NCBI GenBank assembly: GCA_002381565.1
Contig: DFWZ01000062.1
Span: 26,210-89,068 of the forward strand
Length of the DNA: 62,859 bases
Reading direction: 5' to 3'
Origin: Gallionella sp. UBA4121
GTDB taxonomy: Bacteria > Pseudomonadota > Gammaproteobacteria > Burkholderiales > Gallionellaceae
Both the position numbers and the translations under genes were made by a program. The notes beneath the pieces are model-generated. The model saw nothing but the letters and a program-made list of their open reading frames with translations. It had not been told where the DNA came from and searched no databases. Shown one piece after another: positions 53,213 to 61,065 of the stretch (position 1 is the stretch's first letter; each line of letters starts with the position of its first letter).

Positions 53213-54498
53213 CCGCCATCCTCATCCTCTCCATCCTGCTGGTGCTGCTGCTCACCAGCACGCCGATTTCCATCGCGCTCGGCACTACCGTGCTGATTTA
53301 TATGCTGGCATTTTCTTCGTTCTCCATCGACACGGTGAACATCATCTCGCAACGCCTGTTCACCGGGCTTGAAAGCTTTTCCATCATGGCCGTGCCGTTT
53401 TTCGTGCTTTCAGGCCAGTTCCTGATCGACGGGAAAATAGCCTCCCGCATCGTGCGTTTCGCCAGCAACCTGGTCGGCTGGATGCCCGGCGGCGTGGCGA
53501 TGGCGGCAGTGCTGGCCTGCGCCTTTTTCGCCACTATCTCCGGTTCCAGCCCTGCTACGGTAATGGCGATCGGCTCGGTGATGTTGCCTGCAATGATCAA
53601 GGCCGGCTATCCAAAACGCTTTTCCATAGGCGTGATTACCTCGTCGGGCTCTCTTGGCATTCTGATTCCGCCCTCCATCGTGATGATCATCTACGCGGTG
53701 GCCACATCGGAGAGTGCAGGCAAGATGTTCATCGCGGGTATCATGCCGGGCATCCTGCTCGCTGTCATCATGATGGGTTTGGTGTTTGTGCAGGCAAAAC
53801 GGAAGAATTTTCCCACCATGCCCAAGCCCACCGCTAAAGAATTCTGGGAATCATTCAGGGACGCATGGGGCGGAATCTTCATGGTCGTGCTCGTCATCGG
53901 CGGCATCTACGGCGGCATTTTCACCCCGACTGAAGCTGCGGCTGTCGCGGCTGTGTACGCCTTCGTCGCGGCCAAATTTTTCTATGGCGATCTGTCATGG
54001 CGGCAGGTGCCAAAAACGCTGCTCAGTGCCGCGAACACCAGTGCGATGCTGCTCTACATCATCACCAACGCGATCCTGTTCTCTTTCCTGATGACCTCCG
54101 AGCAGATCCCGCAGGAAATGTCGCAATGGGTGGTGGAGCAAAATCTGCAGCCGTGGATGTTTTTGCTGATGGTGAACTTTGCCCTGCTCGCCGCCGGGCA
54201 GTTCATGGAGCCGACTTCCATCGTGCTGATTCTGGCGCCGCTGTTTCTGCCGATTGCCAAAACCATGGGCATAGACCCGATACACCTGGGGATCATCATG
54301 GTGGTCAACATGGAAATCGGCATGATTCATCCCCCGGTGGGACTGAACCTGTTCGTCGCCAGTCATCTGGCCAAAGAAGGGCTCACCGAAGTATCGATTG
54401 CCACCCTGCCGTGGGTGGGCGTGATGCTGGTATACCTGGGGCTGATCACCTATGTCCCCGCCATTTCCACCTGGCTGCCGCATATGCTCTACAAGTAG
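53209..54498 (+). CDS. dctM: TRAP transporter large permease subunit
   Basis: 429 residues, about 12 membrane helices, the family length. Signatures: PFFVLSGQFLIDGKIASRIV, SGSSPATVMAIGSV, PPSIVMIIYAVATSES and HLGIIMVVNMEIGMIHPPVG. It uses a sodium or proton gradient to import the acid delivered by DctP. Confidence 0.95.
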   Translation: MTAILILSILLVLLLTSTPISIALGTTVLIYMLAFSSFSIDTVNIISQRLFTGLESFSIMAVPFFVLSGQFLIDGKIASRIVRFASNLVGWMPGGVAMAAVLACAFFATISGSSPATVMAIGSVMLPAMIKAGYPKRFSIGVITSSGSLGILIPPSIVMIIYAVATSESAGKMFIAGIMPGILLAVIMMGLVFVQAKRKNFPTMPKPTAKEFWESFRDAWGGIFMVVLVIGGIYGGIFTPTEAAAVAAVYAFVAAKFFYGDLSWRQVPKTLLSAANTSAMLLYIITNAILFSFLMTSEQIPQEMSQWVVEQNLQPWMFLLMVNFALLAAGQFMEPTSIVLILAPLFLPIAKTMGIDPIHLGIIMVVNMEIGMIHPPVGLNLFVASHLAKEGLTEVSIATLPWVGVMLVYLGLITYVPAISTWLPHMLYK

Positions 54499-54563
54499 CA
54501 AGGCTTTTTGTTGAATCAGGCAGCCGTCCGCCTAAATTTCATCCGGGCGGCCAGGACCGGCGA

Positions 54564-55145
54564 TCAGTGCAGGTCGCCTGCCAGGGAAGCGCGCACCCGT
54601 GAAGGCAAGACAACTTCCACCTGGTAATCGGGATGGTCGATGCCTGCACGCACGCTTGCACCCCGCTTGATTGCGCTGACCATTTCCGATGTGAGCTCGA
54701 AGCGCAGAAAATGCACTGCCGAAGTCTTGTCATCGGCTTCTCGATCCATGTCTGCATTGGCGATTGGGTAAACCTTGTCGTACCCTTCGGCCTGCATCCA
54801 GACCTTCTTCTCGATGCCGATCAGACGGGCGAGCGCTGCGCGGCGCTCATCCGCATCCTCGTATTCGAGCATGAAAGTTGCCTTCCAGTTGGCGCCGTCG
54901 GGGATCAGAGGGTTATAAACATCCAGCTCCTGCTGGATGCCTTCCGCCTCGAAGATGCGCTCCAGACGCAGCATTTCCTGAACCTGATATTGCATGGTGA
55001 GGCTGTCCTCAAAATACAGCGTGGCATGCGCGCCCAAGGCCTGCCTGCGATCTGTTTTATGATCCATGACCTTGGCACGGAACCCGGATCGGATTGCCGC
55101 ATAGTGTTCCAGGGAGTAAAGATCGCCGCGTGTCAGCTTGCTCAT
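54564..55145 (-). CDS. DUF3501 family protein
   Basis: 193 residues starting MSKLTRGDLYSLEHYAAIR, soluble, with no membrane segment. DUF3501 has no assigned function; it is repeatedly found beside rubrerythrin and Fe-S oxidoreductase genes. It is the last gene of the peroxide cluster, 22 bases after the ferritin-like gene. ATG 55175 is an in-frame alternative that would overlap that gene. The sequence contains a conserved NPLIPDGANWKATFMLEYED stretch. Confidence 0.8.
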   Translation of the reverse strand: MSKLTRGDLYSLEHYAAIRSGFRAKVMDHKTDRRQALGAHATLYFEDSLTMQYQVQEMLRLERIFEAEGIQQELDVYNPLIPDGANWKATFMLEYEDADERRAALARLIGIEKKVWMQAEGYDKVYPIANADMDREADDKTSAVHFLRFELTSEMVSAIKRGASVRAGIDHPDYQVEVVLPSRVRASLAGDLH

Positions 55146-55167
55146 CGGTTTGCCTTCATGTCTGGTT

Positions 55168-55455
55168 TCATCCATGCGCGATCTGTTTGTCGGTGAAGAG
55201 ATAGTCGCGCAGTTCCTTGTCAAAACGCGGGTCTCGGCGCCGGATCCACTCCAGCACCATCGCCGCATGTTCCTTTTCCTCGTCGCGGTTATGGGCGAGA
55301 ATCGCTTTCAAATCGGGATCGCTGCATGCATCGACCCGCTGGTTATACCAGTCCACCGCTTCAAGCTCTTCCATCAGGGATGTGATCGCACGGTGCATAT
55401 CGCGGGTTTGTGTACTGAGCTGTTCGACCGGTTCGTGGTAGCCTTCGTTAGACAT
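55168..55455 (-). CDS. encapsulated-ferritin (EncFtn)-like ferroxidase without encapsulin
   Basis: 95 residues. Nearly complete match in pattern to EncFtn of Rhodospirillum rubrum: HEPVEQL, then MEELEAVDWYNQRVDA and AILAHNRDEEKEHAAM. Glu30, Glu32, Trp36, Tyr37, Glu60 and His63 correspond to the ferroxidase residues (Glu32, Glu34, Trp38, Tyr39, Glu62, His65 there). Such proteins oxidise Fe(II) at a di-iron site formed between two subunits. There is no C-terminal encapsulin-targeting tail (it ends FTDKQIAHG) and no encapsulin gene in the window. AGGAGG lies seven bases before ATG 55455. Confidence 0.85.
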   Translation of the reverse strand: MSNEGYHEPVEQLSTQTRDMHRAITSLMEELEAVDWYNQRVDACSDPDLKAILAHNRDEEKEHAAMVLEWIRRRDPRFDKELRDYLFTDKQIAHG

Positions 55456-55475
55456 GATTATTCCTCCTGTTGAAA

Positions 55476-56810
55476 TCAAATATCATAAGCACGACGCAGC
55501 AAAGTAATCGGGTGTTCGGGTGCACGGCCGTCTTTTAGCGCATTTTCGATATGGTGGCCGGCCATCGCACAGTCGCTGCCGTAATGCGCAGCCTCAGACT
55601 TTCTTACCCGATCCGCCACCGGCTTGACGATTTTCATCGCATATTCGTGAAACTCCTTTTTCACGGCATAAGTACCGTCATGGCCGGAACAACGCTCGAT
55701 GATATCCACTGCGGTATCGGGCACCAGCGACAGAACCTCGCGGGTTTTCTGGCCGATGTTCTGCACGCGCTGATGACAGGCCGCATGGTAGGCCACTTTT
55801 CCCAAAGGTTGCCTGAAGTCGGACCTGAGCTTGCCCTCCTTGTGGCGCAGCATCAAATATTCGAAGGGGTCAAAGAACGCCTCCTTCACCTTCTGCACCT
55901 CCTTGTCGTCCGGGAACATCAGCGGCAGCTCCTGCTTGAACATCAGCACGCATGAGGGAACCAGCGCAGTCAGATCCCAACCCTCATCGACGAGTTTGGC
56001 GAGCACAGGAATGTTATATTCCTTCGCTTTCGCCACCGATTGCAGATCACCCAGTTCCAGTTTTGGCATGCCGCAACAGCGCTCCTGTTCCGCCAGTGTG
56101 ACTGGGATACCGTTGTGCTCGAAGACTGCGACAAAATCCTCGCCAGGTCCAGGCTCGTTGCGGTTCATGTAGCAGGTCGCAAACAGGGCGATTCTGCCTT
56201 TGGTTTTTCCGGCGGGCTCTGCCACACTTGCGCTTTGATGTCCGGATAAACGGCGGCGCAGCGGGTTGCTATGGAACGCCGGCAGCCAGGCTTCGGCATG
56301 AATACCCGCCACCGCCTCCAGCCCCTTGCGCGCCATGCCGATTTTATTGACTGCATTGACCACTTGAGCCACCACCGGAATGCCCGCCAGAGAGCCGACG
56401 GTATCGGTGCTGGTCAGTATCCGGTCGCGCATCTTTACGTCGCCCTGCTGGTATTTCACCGCCTTGGCTCTGAGCATCAGGTGGGGGAAATCCAGATTCC
56501 ACTCGTGTGGCGGTACGTAAGGGCATTTTGTCATGTAGCAAAGGTCGCACAGATAACAGTGATCCACGACCTTGCCGTAATCTGCACGGGCCACGCCATC
56601 CACTTCCAGCGTGGCGGATTCGTCCACCAGATCAAACAGTGTGGGAAAAGACTGACACAGACTGACGCAGCGGCGGCAACCGTGGCAGATATCGAAAACC
56701 CGTTCCATCTCCTTATGCAACGATGCTTCGTTGTAAAAGTCCGGATTCTTCCAGTCCAGAGGATGACGGGTAGGTGCTTCAAGATTACCTTCACGATTTG
56801 GAGCGGCCAT
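55476..56810 (-). CDS. GlpC-like iron-sulfur oxidoreductase
   Basis: 444 residues. Two [4Fe-4S] ferredoxin clusters near the N-terminus (CHGCRRCVSLC and CYLCDLCYMTKCP) and a C-terminal CCG-type domain with ERCCGMPKLE; the second expected CCG is replaced by CSGHDG. Proteins of this type pass electrons between a quinone or flavoprotein and soluble acceptors. Position between rubrerythrin and the ferritin-like gene suggests it is their electron partner. Cytoplasmic. Ends 20 bases before the ferritin-like ATG. Confidence 0.85.
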   Translation of the reverse strand: MAAPNREGNLEAPTRHPLDWKNPDFYNEASLHKEMERVFDICHGCRRCVSLCQSFPTLFDLVDESATLEVDGVARADYGKVVDHCYLCDLCYMTKCPYVPPHEWNLDFPHLMLRAKAVKYQQGDVKMRDRILTSTDTVGSLAGIPVVAQVVNAVNKIGMARKGLEAVAGIHAEAWLPAFHSNPLRRRLSGHQSASVAEPAGKTKGRIALFATCYMNRNEPGPGEDFVAVFEHNGIPVTLAEQERCCGMPKLELGDLQSVAKAKEYNIPVLAKLVDEGWDLTALVPSCVLMFKQELPLMFPDDKEVQKVKEAFFDPFEYLMLRHKEGKLRSDFRQPLGKVAYHAACHQRVQNIGQKTREVLSLVPDTAVDIIERCSGHDGTYAVKKEFHEYAMKIVKPVADRVRKSEAAHYGSDCAMAGHHIENALKDGRAPEHPITLLRRAYDI

Positions 56811-56837
56811 GGCATCGTCCTTGTTAATCCAGGGAAG

Positions 56838-56855
56838 CCGGCCGCAAGCGGCCGG
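56838..56855 (-). terminator. strong hairpin between rubrerythrin and the Fe-S gene
   Basis: CCGGCCGC-AA-GCGGCCGG, an eight-base perfect stem with a two-base loop (likely opened to four). No T-run follows, so it may slow or partly stop transcription, or stabilise the rubrerythrin mRNA. Confidence 0.45.
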
Positions 56856-56870
56856 TGTGCAAGTCAGTGC

Positions 56871-57290
56871 TTAAGCTTGAAACTCGTTGAGCGCCTTCTG
56901 GTAGCGGTTGGCATGGGAACGCTCCGCCTTGGCCAAGGTTTCAAACCAGTCGGCGACCTCATCAAACCCCTCTGCCCGCGCAGTCTTGGCCATGCCGGGA
57001 TACATATCGGTGTACTCGTGCGTCTCGCCCGCAACCGCACTCTTCAGATTGTCTTCCGTACCACCGAACGGCAAGCCGGTGGCGGGATCTCCGCACTGTT
57101 CCAGATACTCCAAGTGACCGTGAGCATGGCCGGTCTCGCCTTCGGCGGTGGAGCGAAACAGCGCAGATACATCGTTGTAGCCTTCAACATCGGCTTTGCC
57201 TGCGAAATAAAGATAGCGCCGGTTAGCCATGGATTCGCCGGCGAAGGCATCTTTCAGGGATTGCTCGGTTTTACTTCCTTTCAGTTTCAT
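56871..57290 (-). CDS. rubrerythrin lacking the rubredoxin domain
   Basis: 139 residues, only the di-iron domain: KDAFAGESMANRRYLYFAGK, GETGHAHGHLEYL, GETHEYTDMYPG, AKAERSHANRYQ, with the paired Glu/His ligands. Classical rubrerythrins have ~190 residues and a C-terminal rubredoxin for electron input; here it is absent, so an external electron donor is needed, as in sulerythrin. Peroxide reduction is the expected role. GAGG precedes the ATG at seven to ten bases. Directly downstream of oxyR. Confidence 0.9.
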   Translation of the reverse strand: MKLKGSKTEQSLKDAFAGESMANRRYLYFAGKADVEGYNDVSALFRSTAEGETGHAHGHLEYLEQCGDPATGLPFGGTEDNLKSAVAGETHEYTDMYPGMAKTARAEGFDEVADWFETLAKAERSHANRYQKALNEFQA

Positions 57291-57329
57291 GATATTTACC
57301 TCGCTATGGTTGTAAATTCAGCTATTGAT

Positions 57330-57350
57330 CAAGTGACTCAGGGTCACTTG
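57330..57350. promoter_or_regulatory. inverted repeat upstream of rubrerythrin
   Basis: CAAGTGAC-TCAGG-GTCACTTG, eight-base arms, 40 bases before the rubrerythrin ATG. Likely an operator in its promoter; which protein binds is unknown. Confidence 0.5.
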
Positions 57351-57404
57351 CAAAAGCATACTACCTGGCGTATTTCACAAGAAGAAGATTATTTCAATTG
57401 CTTC

Positions 57405-57430
57405 GATTGACTGAATAGATTGAGTCAATC
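57405..57430. promoter_or_regulatory. second inverted repeat between oxyR and rubrerythrin
   Basis: GATTGACT-N10-AGTCAATC. The spacer contains an ATAG half-site of the OxyR type. It directly follows the oxyR stop, so a terminator is the other possibility, though no T-run follows on the minus strand. Confidence 0.4.
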
Positions 57431-57435
57431 ACAAT

Positions 57436-58347
57436 TTATTTTATCGCCAGTGTTCCGGGCGGCAACAGGTCTTTCAGCAGACCCGCCAATTTTTCCATGG
57501 TCAGCGAAACCGGTGAGCGACGACGCCAAACCAGCCCGATAATGCGCGATGCGCCCGGGGAGGCAAGCGGACGCAATGCAACACGCGCACCGAAATTACA
57601 GGATTGCATGCCTGCCATTGCCGGCATCAAAGTAACCCCTAATCCCATGCCGACCATCTGGCGCAGGGTTTCCAGACTGGTTGCACGAATCTCCTCATTT
57701 TCAAGCTCTGTCAGATGGCAGGCTTCCAGCGCCTGATTGCGCAGGCAATGCCCCTCCTCCAGCAAAAACAGCCCCGCCTGAACCAGTTCATCAATATGCA
57801 CTTCTGCGGCTGCCGCCAGAACATGGTTGGCAGGCACGGCGGCCAAAAATGGCTCGCAGAATAACGGCGCAATTTCCAGCGCCGGATCGTCGACCGGCAA
57901 AGGCAAAGCCAGCAAAGCTGCATCCAGTTTTCCTTCGGTCAGGTGAGCTAACACATACGGCGTCATTTCTTCGCGCAAAAACAGACGCAATTTCGGGAAA
58001 TGTTCATGCACCGCAGGCAATACATGGGGCAGGTAATACGGTCCAAGCGTGGGTATGACACCAAGATGAATACCGCGCACCATGGGATCCTTGATTTGCC
58101 GGGAGAGCTCGCAGATACGGCCGGCTTCTTCGATGATGCGGCGGGCAGAATCCACGATTTCGTGACCGGCAGGCGTGAGCGTCACATTTTTCAGACTGCG
58201 ATCAAACAGGACGATGCCGAGATAATCCTCCAGCTTTTTGATCTGGGTAGACAACGTCGATTGACTGACAAAACAGGCCTCGGCCGCATGGCCGAAGTGC
58301 CCTGCATCTGCCAGTGCAACTACGTAGCGTAATTCCTGCAGCGTCAT
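57436..58347 (-). CDS. oxyR: hydrogen-peroxide-responsive LysR regulator
   Basis: 303 residues. LysR winged-helix DNA-binding domain (~1-60, FGHAAEACFVSQSTLSTQIK) and a sensing domain with both redox cysteines, Cys201 in EEGHCLRNQA and Cys210 in LEACHLT, as Cys199/Cys208 in E. coli. Peroxide joins these Cys and turns the protein into an activator. ATG 58347 gives the family start MTLQELRYVV. The four genes downstream on the same strand are plausible targets. Confidence 0.95.
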   Translation of the reverse strand: MTLQELRYVVALADAGHFGHAAEACFVSQSTLSTQIKKLEDYLGIVLFDRSLKNVTLTPAGHEIVDSARRIIEEAGRICELSRQIKDPMVRGIHLGVIPTLGPYYLPHVLPAVHEHFPKLRLFLREEMTPYVLAHLTEGKLDAALLALPLPVDDPALEIAPLFCEPFLAAVPANHVLAAAAEVHIDELVQAGLFLLEEGHCLRNQALEACHLTELENEEIRATSLETLRQMVGMGLGVTLMPAMAGMQSCNFGARVALRPLASPGASRIIGLVWRRRSPVSLTMEKLAGLLKDLLPPGTLAIK

Positions 58348-58645
58348 GGTTTGCCTTATACGAGATGAATTAGCAATCCCCTTCAATCCCACCAATAAAT
58401 GAGTTCTCAAGGACGTTACCTATCTGTGAGCAATTTTTCGGCGGATATAAACAGCCGGCTCCCTGCACGCCACATGCGCGCCTGCTGTCAATAACAAATT
58501 TCAGCAGCGGCGCTCATATTATCAATGCACACACCAGAACAGGTGATTGATTCTGTCAATGACATCGATTGAGAAAATCCGTTGCCATGCCATCACTGAC
58601 AGACTATCGCGCTAAGCCATTATTTGCCTGACTATCGGCGGCTGA

Positions 58646-58909
58646 TCAGGCTGAACCGATCAGTGCCAGCTTTTCCGCACGCGTCAGTTTCTTGATCGCC
58701 ATCTCGCGCTTCGATGCAACCGACCTGTCCGCACAATTTTCCGTGAACACCAGTTCCACCGGCCCGCGCGAGCGCGTGTACTTGGCCGCCGTGCCTGCGT
58801 TGTGCGCGCTTAAGCGTTTCTCCAGATCGTTGGTGATGCCGCAATACAGTGTGTCATCGGCGCAGCAAAGCAGATAGCAGACCCAATTGCCAATACACGA
58901 TGATGCCAT
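58646..58909 (-). CDS. GIY-YIG single-domain protein (second copy)
   Basis: 87 residues: VCYLLCCADDTLYCGITNDL with the YLL/YCG motif pair, Arg in EKRLSAHNAG, Glu in SKREMAIKKL. UPF0213-like. AGGAA lies eight bases before ATG 58909; GTG 58933 is an alternative start. Unlike the copy at 37437 no palindromic repeats flank it. Function not established. Confidence 0.87.
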   Translation of the reverse strand: MASSCIGNWVCYLLCCADDTLYCGITNDLEKRLSAHNAGTAAKYTRSRGPVELVFTENCADRSVASKREMAIKKLTRAEKLALIGSA

Positions 58910-59240
58910 TACGTTGTTTCCTGGATTACTCACCGAAGCATTTTACGATGTTTTTGCCGGATTGAAATCGCATTTGCTTTACCCGCATGGAATAGTTAAA
59001 GTTTGCACACGATGCGCCACGTAGCTCAAGATCTGTTTTGAATTTTTTGCATTCGAGGCAACCCAAAAACACGCTGTATCTGTAAGCTATGCAAGTTCTG
59101 CTGCTGCGCCAGAAATCGGCACTTTTATGTTTAGCAATTACAATAAGGGCAGCACGAATCTTAACGCACAAAAAACCGTGGTTTGTCCCCGGTTTCACTC
59201 AAATCGCAGCTACACCACGTTAATCAATAAAGGAGAAAAA
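58910..59240. other. 331-base gap before the rhodanese gene
   Basis: Holds a promoter block for the GIY-YIG gene (minus TAAAATGC, 58938-58945) and a minus-strand frame 58926-59198 with a LGCLECKKFKTD segment that may be a gene remnant. Nothing else recognised. Confidence 0.4.
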
Positions 59241-59663
59241 ATGTATAACACCTTCAAACCCGAACAGCCCGTCGGCCTGATGGACTTCGTCAAAGCCGCC
59301 AAGTCCTGCGTTAAGGAAATCACGCCTGCCGAACTCAAGGCCAAACTGGATGCTAAACAAGACTTTTTGCTGGTCGACGTACGCGAGTCGGCCGAATTCG
59401 AACACGGCCATATTGACGGCGCGCATCTGGTGCCGCGCGGCATCATCGAAGCTGCCGCCGACACCAGTTACCCGAAGCACTACCCGCCTCTGTCCGGCGC
59501 CCGAGACCAGCAGATCGTCCTCTACTGCGCCACCAGCGGCCGTTCGGCCATGGCTGCCGCCGTGTTGCAGATGATGGGCTTCAAGCACGTGCTCAACCTC
59601 GCCGGCGGTTATACACGCTGGGAAGCTGAAGGCATGCCGCAGGTCAAGGAAGCTGAGTACTGA
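59241..59663 (+). CDS. rhodanese-domain sulfurtransferase
   Basis: 140 residues, single rhodanese domain with LLVDVRESAEFEHGHIDGAH and the active-site loop CATSGRSAMA (Cys96). These proteins move sulfane sulfur. AGGAG lies six to eight bases before ATG 59241. No clear link to the peroxidase gene downstream, which has its own leader. Confidence 0.92.
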   Translation: MYNTFKPEQPVGLMDFVKAAKSCVKEITPAELKAKLDAKQDFLLVDVRESAEFEHGHIDGAHLVPRGIIEAAADTSYPKHYPPLSGARDQQIVLYCATSGRSAMAAAVLQMMGFKHVLNLAGGYTRWEAEGMPQVKEAEY

Positions 59664-59919
59664 TCATATTGAGCGAAAAGAGTCTTGCCCGTCATTCGAT
59701 AAGGTGCATTACTTTTTTCAGATCGTCGTCAGTGGATCCCCTTATCCGACACCGGATAGCTCACAGGGATTGCGGCGAAGCCACAGTAACCGGCTGCGGG
59801 GTCAGCCCCGGCCGGGTGTCAGTCTACTCCCGGCAAAAACCTCAAAGCACCTCCGGCATCAGCGCAATCAGTTGCAGCACCACCGAGTTAACAGCCAATC
59901 TTCATTGCAGAGGCTCAAA
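59664..59919 (+). promoter_or_regulatory. long structured leader before the peroxidase gene
   Basis: 256 bases with several pairable parts: TATCCG-ACAC-CGGATA (about 59743-59758), GGCGAAGCC, CGGGGTCAGCCCCG, and a long-range GACACC / GGTGTC pair. No standard riboswitch class fits. It is probably an mRNA leader with structure. Confidence 0.4.
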
Positions 59920-60954
59920 ATGAAAAAGCATAAAGCGAAATTTTTTATGGGCGCGGTGTTGTTGAGCGCCTCATTGAGCGCCATCGCGGCAGAACCCCTC
60001 ATGCAGCAGGCGCAAGAGCTGTTCAAACCATTACCCGCCGATATGGGCACTCAGGAATTCCCGATTACGCCGGAAAAAGTGGCGCTGGGAAGGGCGCTGT
60101 TTTTCGACCCGCGCCCCTCACTCGACGGCACAGTCAGCTGTTCGAGATGCCATATGCCTGCGCTATACGGCACTGACGGATTGCCTAAAGCCATCGGGGT
60201 GAAAAGTCGCGACAACCCGCGCAACTCGCCTACCGTACTCAACGCTGCGCTTGAATTCGTCGCCCACTGGCGCGGGGATCGCAAGAACGTGGAGGATCAG
60301 GCGGTCAGGGCCCTGATTGGCCCGCCGAGTTTCGGGCAACCTGATTTGGCTGCTGCAATGAAAAAAATAGAGGCCATAGACGGCTATCCGGCCATGTTCA
60401 AAAAGGCATTCCCCAATGAACAGAATCCGATCAATGCTGAAAACTGGGGCAAAGCGATCGGTGCCTATGAGCGTACGCTGGTGACGCCGTCGCCGTTCGA
60501 TGCCTACCTCAAAGGCAATGCCAGGGCATTGCCTACACTGGCGGCAGCCGGCCTGAAGCGATTCATCTCTACCGGGTGTACCGCCTGCCACAACGGGGTC
60601 GGCGTAGGCGGCGGCATGTATCAGAAATTCGGACTGCTGGAAGACTACTGGAAGCAAACCGGGAGCACCAAGATCGACGAAGGGCGTTTCGATGTGACCA
60701 AAGACCCGGCTGACAAGTACGTATTCAAGGTCGCAAGTCTGCGCAATGTGGCGATGACGCCGCCGTACTTTCACGACGGTTCGGTTGCCACATTGCCCGA
60801 AGCAGTGCGGATCATGGCGCAAGTGCAATTGGGTACGACATTGGCTGCCGGGGAAATTGAGGAAATCGTGGCCTTCCTGAACAGCCTGACCGGCACGCTG
60901 CCGAAAGACTTTGCCACTGCACCGGTACTGCCGGCAAGCAGTTTCAAACCCTGA
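59920..60954 (+). CDS. diheme cytochrome c peroxidase
   Basis: 344 residues with a signal peptide (~1-23, cut after AIAA) and two heme c sites: CSRCH (Cys74, Cys77, His78) and CTACH (Cys220, Cys223, His224). It reduces H2O2 to water in the periplasm with electrons from a c-type cytochrome. The start at 59920 places the signal peptide first; the frame is open upstream but crosses the structured leader. A MauG-like role is less likely given the length and the pattern around the hemes. Confidence 0.92.
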   Translation: MKKHKAKFFMGAVLLSASLSAIAAEPLMQQAQELFKPLPADMGTQEFPITPEKVALGRALFFDPRPSLDGTVSCSRCHMPALYGTDGLPKAIGVKSRDNPRNSPTVLNAALEFVAHWRGDRKNVEDQAVRALIGPPSFGQPDLAAAMKKIEAIDGYPAMFKKAFPNEQNPINAENWGKAIGAYERTLVTPSPFDAYLKGNARALPTLAAAGLKRFISTGCTACHNGVGVGGGMYQKFGLLEDYWKQTGSTKIDEGRFDVTKDPADKYVFKVASLRNVAMTPPYFHDGSVATLPEAVRIMAQVQLGTTLAAGEIEEIVAFLNSLTGTLPKDFATAPVLPASSFKP

Positions 60955-61065
60955 ACTTTTTGTGATCCCGGCACCGTGCGACCGGGAGACATGGACAAAA
61001 TTGCATCGTTTTGAACTGGTAAGCCGCCCAGCGGCAAAACGGAGTCGTTTAGGCGGCCCTTGCTG

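Noticed and set aside
56271..57410. 379-codon plus-strand frame
   Set aside because: Antisense to the Fe-S oxidoreductase and rubrerythrin genes, both clear by motif.
59730..59840. cobalamin or c-di-GMP riboswitch
   Set aside because: GCTGACCCCGCA (minus) and GAAGCCACAG (plus) look familiar, but conserved parts are in the wrong order or missing, and there is no minus-strand gene for a cobalamin switch to control.
61023..61057. terminator of lnt
   Set aside because: GCCGCC/GGCGGC arms are short, the loop is long and there is no T-run.
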